Positions 41,862 to 50,255 of a DNA stretch of 50,255 bases are shown in pieces. This DNA is from Phenylobacterium deserti (GTDB taxonomy: Bacteria; Pseudomonadota; Alphaproteobacteria; Caulobacterales; Caulobacteraceae): the NCBI GenBank assembly GCA_945874825.1, contig CAMCIK010000012.1, forward strand, positions 1 to 50,255, read 5' to 3'. The notes under the pieces were generated by a model. The model did not search any database. It was not told the origin of the DNA and was given only the letters and a program-made list of their open reading frames with translations. The first letter of the stretch is position 1; every line of letters starts with the position of its first letter. The translations under genes were made by a program, and so were the position numbers.

Positions 41862-43754
41862 ATGAACATCGTCATCCTCCTCGGCCTGCTCGTCACCTTT
41901 GCCACCGGCGTGCCCGTGCTGCTCCAGCTGCTGCGGGGCCATCCGAAGGGCCTGATTGTCCTGTTCTTCGCCGAGATGTGGGAGCGGTTCTCCTACTACG
42001 GCATGCGGGGCATACTGATCTTCTACCTGACCCAGCACCTGCTGTTCGACCGCGCCGAGGCCAGTTCGGTGTATGCGTCCTACACGGCCCTGGTCTATCT
42101 CCTGCCGCTGCTCGGCGGATTCATTGCCGACCGCTGGCTGGGCTCTCGCAAGGCCGTCGCCTTTGGCGCGCTTCTGCTTGTGGCGGGCCACATCTCCATG
42201 GGCTTTGAGGGCCGCCCCGCTCAGCAGGACCTCATCTATGGCGGGAGGATTTATCCGATCGCTGCCGAGGGCCGGATGGACGACCGCGTCGCCCACATCC
42301 TGGTGGAGGGCAAGAAGTACGAGTTCGGACCGCGCGAGGGCGGCGGGATCACCATTCCGGGGGTTCCCATCGAGACCGGCCTGCCCGCCTCGATCCCTGA
42401 CGGCCAGTTCGAGATCCGGACCCTCCAGGACCCGGGCTCGACCAGCATGTTCTATTTCGCCGTTTCGCTGATCATTCTCGGGGTGGGCTTCCTGAAGCCC
42501 AACATCTCCGCGGTGGTGGGAGACCTCTACCCGCATGGCGATCCCCGCCGGGATTCCGGCTTCACCCTCTATTATTACGGCATCAATCTTGGTGCCTTCT
42601 GGGCCTCCATCCTCTGCGGCCTCCTCGGACAGCACTTCGGCTGGTGGGCTGGCTTTGGCCTGGCCGGGGTGGGCATGTTCCTGGGCTGGGTGGTCTTCAT
42701 GCTCGGCAAGCCCCTTCTCGAGGGCAAGGGCGAGCCGCCCAACCCCGCGAAGCTGCGCGAGCCCTTCGCCGGCTTGGTCAACCGGGAATGGATGACCTAC
42801 ATCATGTCGATCCTGGCTATCGGCATCGTCTACCTGACGGTTCAGAACAGCAAGCTGGTCGGCGGGGCGCTGATTGCGGCCATCATCCTGTCCATCGCGG
42901 CCCTGGCCTGGATCATCGTCCGGGTCTGCCAGACCACGGTCGAGCGCCAGAGGATGGGATTGGCCGCTATTCTAGTGCTGGGGTCGGTGGTCTTCTTCAC
43001 CCTCTTCGAGCAGGCCGGATCCTCGCTCAACCTCTTCGCCTCGACCAATGTGGACCTGTCCCTGACCCAGGCGGCGGGCCACTTCCTTGGCATCCCCTTC
43101 GGCACGCCGGATCAGCTGGCCGCCATCGGCGTGAAGCCGACGAACTGGTGGAGCTGGATCGATACCTCGGTCGGTGCGGCCCAGACCCAGTCGTTCAACG
43201 CTGGATTCATCCTGATCTTCGCGCCCATTCTCGCCGCCCTTTGGACCTGGCTGGGGCGTCGCGGGAAGGATCCGAACCCGACCCTGAAGTTCGGGTTCGG
43301 ACTGGTCCAGGTCGGTCTGGGCTTCTTGATCGTGGTCTGGGGCGCCGGCCTGCACGACAGCGCCTTCCGGGTACCCCTGATCCTTCTTGGCCTGCTCTAC
43401 CTCCTGCACACCATAGGCGAACTCTTCCTGTCGCCCGTCGGTCTGTCGGAGATCACCAAGCTCACCCTGCCCGGGGTGGTGTCCTTCATGATGGCAGTCT
43501 GGTTCCTGGCCTCGTCCATCGCCCAGTTCGTGGGCGGCTTTATTGCCGGGCTTCTGGTCACGGAGTCGGTCGGCGGCGAGGTCCTCGATCCCAAGCTCGC
43601 CCTGGACACGGCAATCGGCGGCTTTAACGCCCTTGGATGGGCGGGCGTCGGGTTCGGGGTCGTATTCATCCTGCTCAGCTTCCTGGTGCGCGGCTGGGCC
43701 CATACGGACAAGCCGGTCCGGACCGACGCCGAGGCGGAGACCGCCACCTCTTGA
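41862..43754 (+). CDS. POT/PTR family proton-coupled oligopeptide transporter
   Basis: 630-residue inner-membrane symporter of the POT family for di- and tripeptides. The signature AEMWERFSYYGMRGIL (ExxERFxYY) lies in helix 1, and GFLKPNISAVVGDLY and LGFLFFTxGELxxSP-like IGELFLSPVGLSEI are present. Compared with typical members (about 450-500 residues) it has a hydrophilic insert at about 115-195 (GGRIYPIAAEGRMDDRVAHIL...), placed in the predicted periplasmic loop between helices 3 and 4, plus additional sequence around helices 7-9. The ATG at 41862 has only CCGGAA upstream. Confidence 0.92.
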   Translation: MNIVILLGLLVTFATGVPVLLQLLRGHPKGLIVLFFAEMWERFSYYGMRGILIFYLTQHLLFDRAEASSVYASYTALVYLLPLLGGFIADRWLGSRKAVAFGALLLVAGHISMGFEGRPAQQDLIYGGRIYPIAAEGRMDDRVAHILVEGKKYEFGPREGGGITIPGVPIETGLPASIPDGQFEIRTLQDPGSTSMFYFAVSLIILGVGFLKPNISAVVGDLYPHGDPRRDSGFTLYYYGINLGAFWASILCGLLGQHFGWWAGFGLAGVGMFLGWVVFMLGKPLLEGKGEPPNPAKLREPFAGLVNREWMTYIMSILAIGIVYLTVQNSKLVGGALIAAIILSIAALAWIIVRVCQTTVERQRMGLAAILVLGSVVFFTLFEQAGSSLNLFASTNVDLSLTQAAGHFLGIPFGTPDQLAAIGVKPTNWWSWIDTSVGAAQTQSFNAGFILIFAPILAALWTWLGRRGKDPNPTLKFGFGLVQVGLGFLIVVWGAGLHDSAFRVPLILLGLLYLLHTIGELFLSPVGLSEITKLTLPGVVSFMMAVWFLASSIAQFVGGFIAGLLVTESVGGEVLDPKLALDTAIGGFNALGWAGVGFGVVFILLSFLVRGWAHTDKPVRTDAEAETATS

Positions 43755-43766
43755 CGGCCTGTCACC

Positions 43767-43786
43767 CGGCGACATTTGAGTCGCCG
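43767..43786. terminator. hairpin between convergent POT and tldD genes
   Basis: CGGCGAC (43767-43773) and GTCGCCG (43780-43786) form a 7-pair stem with an ATTTGA loop. It fills most of the 39-base gap between the two stop codons. A flanking CCC/GGG match could extend it with a bulge. There is no T tract. Confidence 0.5.
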
Positions 43787-43793
43787 CCGGGGA

Positions 43794-45224
43794 TCAGCCG
43801 CCGGAGCCGCCCACCGTCAGGCCGGTGATCTTGAGCGAGGGCTGGCCGACGCCCACCGGCACGGACTGGCCCGACTTGCCACAGACGCCAACGCCGGGAT
43901 CGAAGTCGAAGTCGTCGCCGATCATAGTGACCCGGGTCAGGGCCGTCGGCCCGTCGCCGATCAGGGTGGCGCCCTTCACCGGACGGGTGATCTGGCCGTC
44001 CTCGATGAGGTAGGCCTCCGTGCACTGGAAGACGAACTTGCCATTGGTGATGTCGACCTGGCCGCCACCGAAGTTGGCGCAGTAGAGTCCCCGCTTCGTC
44101 GAAGCGATCATTTCGTCCCGGGGCGTGTTCCCGCCTTCCATCGCCGTATTGGTCATCCTCGGCATGGGAATGTGGGCATAGGACTGCCGACGGCCGTTCC
44201 CGGTCGCCGAAAGGTCCATCAGCCGGGCGCTCATGCGGTCATGCATGTAGCCCACCAGAATGCCGTCCTCGATCAGCACGGTCCGGCTGGTGGGCGTGCC
44301 TTCGTCATCGACGGTGAGCGAGCCCCGGCGGCCAGGGAGGGAGCCGTCGTCGTAGACCGTCACCCCGCGGGCGGCGACCTGTTCCCCGATCCGGCCGGCG
44401 AAGGCCGAGGAGCCCTTGCGGTTGAAATCGCCCTCGAGCCCGTGGCCCACCGCCTCATGGAGCAGGACGCCGTTCCAGCCGGCGCCGAGCACCACGTCCA
44501 TCTCACCGGCAGGGCAGGGCCCCGCCTCCAGGTTGACCAGGGCCTGGCGAAGGGCCTCCTCGGCCTGGTCGCGCCAGCGGTCGGGGGCGATCCAGGCCTC
44601 GAATCCGGCCCGGCCGCCGGCGCCGGCGAACCCGGTCTCCCGCCGGCCATCCCGCTCCACCGTGATCTGGACATTGACCCGGCAGAGGGGGCGGACGTCC
44701 CGGATGATCCGCCCATCGGCCCGCAGGATCTCGACGGTGCGCTGCTCGCCCGCGAGGGAGGCCATCACCTGCACCACCCGGGGATCCCGGGCCCGGCACC
44801 AGGCGTCGATCTCCTGCAGCAGGGCGACCTTGGTCTCGAAGTCCGGGGAATCGGTGGGGTCTACCGGATCGTAGAGCTGGCGGTTGGTCGGCCGTGGGCC
44901 CGCGTCCGCGACGCCTGAATAGCCGCGGCGCGCTAGGGCGGCCGAGCCGGCGGCGCGCTTGAGGGCGGCCTCTGAGACCTCGCTGGAGTGGGCGTAGCCA
45001 GCCGATTCCCCAGCCACCACCCTCAGTCCGAAGCCGTCGGAGGTATCAAAGGCGGCGGATTTCAGCCGACCGTCATCAAACAGGAAGGACTCGCTGCGCG
45101 ACCGTTCGAAGAAGATTTCGCCGTCGTCGGCCTCGCCGACCGCATCCGCAAGCACGCGCCGGGCCGTTTCCGGCGCCAGGCCATGGGTCTCGATCAGGGA
45201 TGCGGATTCGGGAAGGCTGGGCAT
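43794..45224 (-). CDS. tldD: metalloprotease TldD
   Basis: 476-residue catalytic half of the TldD/TldE protease. The metal site HEAVGHGLE (His256, Glu257, His260) is intact, with the following EGDFNRKGSSAFAGRIGEQVA and the DDEGTPTSRTVLIEDGILVGYMHDRMSARLM block of the family. The C-terminus GLTVGGSGG is typical. It is divergent from coxB across 229 bases holding a palindrome and a candidate upstream ORF. The TldE partner gene is about 18 kb away in this window. Confidence 0.95.
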   Translation of the reverse strand: MPSLPESASLIETHGLAPETARRVLADAVGEADDGEIFFERSRSESFLFDDGRLKSAAFDTSDGFGLRVVAGESAGYAHSSEVSEAALKRAAGSAALARRGYSGVADAGPRPTNRQLYDPVDPTDSPDFETKVALLQEIDAWCRARDPRVVQVMASLAGEQRTVEILRADGRIIRDVRPLCRVNVQITVERDGRRETGFAGAGGRAGFEAWIAPDRWRDQAEEALRQALVNLEAGPCPAGEMDVVLGAGWNGVLLHEAVGHGLEGDFNRKGSSAFAGRIGEQVAARGVTVYDDGSLPGRRGSLTVDDEGTPTSRTVLIEDGILVGYMHDRMSARLMDLSATGNGRRQSYAHIPMPRMTNTAMEGGNTPRDEMIASTKRGLYCANFGGGQVDITNGKFVFQCTEAYLIEDGQITRPVKGATLIGDGPTALTRVTMIGDDFDFDPGVGVCGKSGQSVPVGVGQPSLKITGLTVGGSGG

Positions 45225-45301
45225 GCGGGACTCCGTCGCGGTTCAAGGCCACAGAGATAGGGCCTACGAGCCCCGACGTCACCCTGCCGCATGCCTTCGG
45301 A

Positions 45302-45318
45302 AAGCGCTCGGAGCGCTT
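45302..45318. promoter_or_regulatory. 8-1-8 palindrome in the tldD-coxB divergent region
   Basis: AAGCGCTC and GAGCGCTT flank one G. It is 77 bases from the tldD start and 136 bases from the coxB start. The form suits a dimeric DNA-binding regulator or an RNA stem; no known motif is recognised. Confidence 0.4.
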
Positions 45319-45340
45319 GGCAAGTTCGACGCGAGGGCCT

Positions 45341-45453
45341 ATGTACGCCCCCGAAGAACCGCGGCCTCGGGTAACCTTGGCACTGTCTTCAGAGACGTCG
45401 GCGGGGCTGCCCCTTTCGGGCGCATTTCGTCCGCGAGTAATGACCGAGGGGAC

Positions 45454-45457
<4 letters not shown>
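45341..45457 (+). CDS. candidate 38-residue upstream ORF overlapping the coxB start
   Basis: From ATG 45341, preceded by CGAGGGCCT, to TGA 45455-45457, which overlaps the coxB ATG (45454-45456) as ATGA. The product (MYAPEEPRPRVTLALSSETS...) resembles no family I know. ATGA overlap is what a translationally coupled gene would show, but long open frames are frequent by chance at this GC content. Confidence 0.3.
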
Positions 45458-48118
<2,661 letters not shown>

Positions 48119-48125
48119 TCGCCGC

Positions 48126-48142
48126 GGCCCGGCCAACGGGCC
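48126..48142 (+). other. hairpin between ctaD and ctaB
   Basis: GGCCCG (48126-48131) and CGGGCC (48137-48142) form a 6-pair stem with a GCCAA loop, 7 bases after the ctaD stop. No T tract follows. It could protect the ctaD message end or reduce read-through into the assembly genes. Confidence 0.35.
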
Positions 48143-48213
48143 CTTGGCAAGACTCATTGGGGGGCGCGGACCGGACTGACCCGGTGCGCGCCCCTCTACG
48201 CATCAGGGAATAC

Positions 48214-49188
48214 ATGGTCGACATAACCCCCCCCGCCGTCGCCCGCGCCGCCCTTCCGCCCCGCTGGCAGGACTATGTCCAGCTGCTGAAGCCCCGCGTC
48301 ATGTCGCTGGTGGTCTTCACGGCGGCCACGGGAATGATCTGCGCTGGAACGCCATTGAACCCGGTCATGGGCGTGATCGCCATCCTGTGCATTGCCGTGG
48401 GTGCCGGGGCCTCTGCCTCCCTGAACATGTGGTACGACGCCGACATCGATGCGCGCATGAGGCGCACCCGCGGCCGTCCGGTGCCGGCAGGTCGGGTTCA
48501 GGCCGCGGACGCCCTGGCCCTCGGGATCGTCCTGTCCCTCTTCTCGGTCATGATCCTGGGCCTGGCGATTAACTGGTTCGCAGCCGGCCTTCTGGCCTTC
48601 ACCATCTTTTTTTATGCCGTCGTCTACACCATGTGGCTGAAGCGATGGACAGCGCAGAACATTGTGATCGGCGGCCTTGCGGGTGCCCTGCCGCCCGTGA
48701 TCGGCTGGGCGGCGGCCACGGGCCAGGCACCCCTGGACGCCTGGCTCCTCTGCGCCATTATCTTCATGTGGACGCCGCCTCATTTCTGGGCCCTGTCGCT
48801 CTACACCAGCGAGGACTATGCTGCAGCGGGCGTGCCCATGCTGCCGGTCACCGCTGGCGCAGCCGCTACACGCCGGCAGATCTGGATCTACAGCCTGCTC
48901 CTCATACCAGTCTGTCTCGCGCCCGTGGCGACGGGCCTTGGTGGGACGACCTACCTGGCGGTCTCAGCCCTGGGCGGGGCGGTCTTCCTGCTCCTGGCCT
49001 GGAGAGTCCGTTCCGGCCGCGCCGGCGACGCTGCGGACCCCAGGGTCACCGACGGCCTTTACGATGTCCAGGCGGCGGCGCGCGACGCCCGGAACCTATT
49101 CGCTTATTCCATCCTGTACCTGACCCTGCTGTTCGCCACTCTTCTGGGCGAGCATCTCTGGGGCCGGGCCGCCGGTGGACTTTCCTGA
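48214..49188 (+). CDS. ctaB: protoheme IX farnesyltransferase (heme O synthase)
   Basis: UbiA-superfamily membrane enzyme that farnesylates heme B to heme O for the oxidase. The 324 residues contain YVQLLKPRVMSLVVFTAATGM, the Asp-rich NMWYDADIDARMRRTRGRPVPAGR, and the second motif MWTPPHFWALSLYTSEDYAAAGVPMLPV, a heme O synthase hallmark. About nine helices. ATG 48214 follows CAGGGAA; the longer upstream frame overlaps ctaD and is discarded. Confidence 0.95.
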   Translation: MVDITPPAVARAALPPRWQDYVQLLKPRVMSLVVFTAATGMICAGTPLNPVMGVIAILCIAVGAGASASLNMWYDADIDARMRRTRGRPVPAGRVQAADALALGIVLSLFSVMILGLAINWFAAGLLAFTIFFYAVVYTMWLKRWTAQNIVIGGLAGALPPVIGWAAATGQAPLDAWLLCAIIFMWTPPHFWALSLYTSEDYAAAGVPMLPVTAGAAATRRQIWIYSLLLIPVCLAPVATGLGGTTYLAVSALGGAVFLLLAWRVRSGRAGDAADPRVTDGLYDVQAAARDARNLFAYSILYLTLLFATLLGEHLWGRAAGGLS

Positions 49189-49196
49189 GGTCTGAC

Positions 49197-49388
49197 ATGA
49201 CGGAACCTGAAACCTATTCCAGTCTACCGGTGGCCGGTCTACCCGGGGCCGGATCGAAGGACGCCGCGGCCCGAGCCCGTCGTGGCCGGAACATCGCAAT
49301 CGCCATCGGCCTGGTCGGCTTCGTCGTGCTGGTCTATCTCGTGACTGTTTTCCGGATGGGTGGAAATGTCATCAACCGCCCCCTCTGA
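49197..49388 (+). CDS. small single-helix membrane protein of the oxidase operon (CoxF-like)
   Basis: 63 residues: a polar N-terminus with ARARRGRN, one membrane helix (IAIAIGLVGFVVLVYLVTVF) and a short tail. Such proteins are common between ctaB and ctaG in alphaproteobacterial oxidase operons and are sometimes called CoxF or CtaF; a role in assembly is presumed. It starts 8 bases after ctaB and overlaps the ctaG start by 23 bases, so it is translated in the same operon. Confidence 0.8.
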   Translation: MTEPETYSSLPVAGLPGAGSKDAAARARRGRNIAIAIGLVGFVVLVYLVTVFRMGGNVINRPL

Positions 49389-49971
49389 GGCCACTCGCCG
49401 GAACGCCCGGGTCGCACTTTGGTGCTCTGTCTGCTTCGTCGGAATGATCGGTGCCGCCTTTGCCTCGGTACCGCTCTACCGGGCCTTCTGCCAGTTGACC
49501 GGATTTGACGGTACGCCCAGGCGGGTCGAGCAGGCGGCTTCCCACACCCTTGACCGAAACCTGGAGGTCCGGTTTGACGCCAACGTCCGGGACCTACCCT
49601 GGACCTTCCGGCCCCAGCAGACCTCGCAGACCCTGCGGATCGGGGAAACCGGGCTTGCCTACTTCACGGTCACCAATAACAGCGACCAGCCCATCTCGGG
49701 GCATGCCGTCTACAACGTCACGCCCCAAATCGCGGGTGCCTACTTCCAGAAGCTTGAGTGCTTCTGCTTCAGCGACCAGACCATAGCGGCGCGCACGACC
49801 GTCGAGTTCCCCGTGGTTTATTTCGTGGATCCGAAGTTCGCCGAGGATTTCGACACCCGGGGCAAGTCCGAAGTGACCCTGTCCTACACATTCTTCCCGT
49901 CGCAGGATGCGAAGCCGAAAGCCGCCGGGGTGCCTTCCGGGCTTGGCGGAACGGCGAAAGCAGGGCTATAG
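49366..49971 (+). CDS. ctaG: cytochrome c oxidase assembly protein CtaG (Cox11)
   Basis: Copper chaperone that delivers CuB to subunit I. The 201 residues have one N-terminal helix (VALWCSVCFVGMIGAAFASVPLYRAFCQLTGFDGT) and a periplasmic Cox11 domain with the copper-binding KLECFCFSDQ (CFCF) and the DPKFAEDFDT and TLSYTFF blocks. ATG 49366 is preferred over an in-frame GTG at 49360; GGATGGGTGG sits just upstream inside the previous gene. Confidence 0.96.
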   Translation: MSSTAPSEATRRNARVALWCSVCFVGMIGAAFASVPLYRAFCQLTGFDGTPRRVEQAASHTLDRNLEVRFDANVRDLPWTFRPQQTSQTLRIGETGLAYFTVTNNSDQPISGHAVYNVTPQIAGAYFQKLECFCFSDQTIAARTTVEFPVVYFVDPKFAEDFDTRGKSEVTLSYTFFPSQDAKPKAAGVPSGLGGTAKAGL

Positions 49972-50045
49972 GGACACAACCAGAAACTCCCGCTGGCCTT
50001 GCGACTCAACGGGCGGGGAGCGGCAGTAAGAGGACCAGGGGCGCA

Positions 50046-50255
50046 ATGTCTGCGGGCGACGTCAAACACGACTACCATCTCGTCAATCCGAGCCCCTGGC
50101 CGCTGGTCGGGTCGCTGGCAGCCTGCGTAATGGCCGTTGGCGCCGTGATCGCCATGAAGGGTCTGTTCGGCCTTCCAAAGGGTAACCTCGCCGTTTTCAT
50201 CGCTGGCCTGGCGGGGGTCATCCTGACCATGGCCGTCTGGTGGCGTGACGTCACG
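50046..50255 (+). CDS. coxC: cytochrome c oxidase subunit III, 5' part, cut by the window end
   Basis: The first 70 codons run to the edge of the window without a stop. The product begins MSAGDVKHDYHLVNPSPWPL, continues with two hydrophobic stretches and reaches WWRDVT, all characteristic of the subunit III N-terminus. The gap from ctaG is 74 bases and holds nothing notable. It completes the coxB-ctaD-ctaB-small protein-ctaG-coxC order. Confidence 0.9.
   Translation, partial: MSAGDVKHDYHLVNPSPWPLVGSLAACVMAVGAVIAMKGLFGLPKGNLAVFIAGLAGVILTMAVWWRDVT

Overview
The window is GC-rich, gene-dense chromosomal DNA from an alphaproteobacterium, most likely of the order Caulobacterales (Caulobacter/Phenylobacterium type). 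This rests on the gene order phoR-pstC-pstA-pstB-phoU-phoB with long PstC and PstA forms, on a coxB-ctaD-ctaB-small membrane protein-ctaG-coxC oxidase locus, on the plant/alphaproteobacterial type of glutamate-cysteine ligase, and on the DUF4170 and ETFB lysine methyltransferase families. There is no rRNA, tRNA, insertion sequence, phage gene or CRISPR array. Every gap between genes is under 300 bases. The taxonomic call is inference from gene content.

Layout. 1-5.9 kb is a sugar/glycosylation locus: a sugar C-methyltransferase, an RmlC-like epimerase and an NAD-dependent ketoreductase on the plus strand, facing an FkbM methyltransferase and a TPR/O-GlcNAc-transferase-like (SPINDLY-type) glycosyltransferase on the minus strand. 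6.0-12.5 kb is the phosphate regulon core, with a clear triple PHO box in front of phoR. purD follows. 13.8-16.3 kb is a large RTX-repeat protein on the minus strand. An APH-family kinase stands alone at 16.4-17.5 kb. 17.5-23.4 kb is a minus-strand operon for LPS assembly (msbA-like ABC exporter, DUF374 acyltransferase, a zinc-type CDF transporter, waaA, lpxK) held together mostly by 4-base stop/start overlaps. 23.4-26.7 kb holds a tyrosine-phosphatase-like gene, a DUF4170 gene, the TldE/PmbA protease half, a MAPEG protein and a small Phd-like protein. 26.7-34.6 kb is a run of minus-strand genes: gamma-glutamyltransferase, secreted trypsin-like protease, ETFB-type lysine methyltransferase, fatty acid desaturase, OmpA-family lipoprotein, cytochrome P450 and ubiA. 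34.9-37.6 kb has an ABC exporter and a methyltransferase. 37.5-39.5 kb is a ppk2-ycaQ-like pair. 39.6-43.8 kb carries rsmE, a glutamate-cysteine ligase and a POT peptide transporter. 43.8-45.2 kb is tldD. 45.5 kb to the end is the aa3-type cytochrome c oxidase operon, with coxC cut by the window edge.

How the parts work together. PhoR/PhoB sense phosphate through PstCAB and PhoU. msbA, waaA and lpxK make and flip the lipid A-Kdo core. coxB, ctaD and coxC are oxidase subunits, while ctaB (heme O) and ctaG (CuB insertion) mature them. TldD and TldE, about 18 kb apart here, normally form one heteromeric protease. The least ordinary features are the putative branched-deoxysugar cassette beside a SPINDLY-like glycosyltransferase, an apparent frameshift at the FkbM start, higher-order repeats of 108 and 54 residues in the RTX protein, a metal exporter embedded in the LPS operon, and several candidate leader ORFs and palindromes. 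No convincing wholly new multi-gene system was found.
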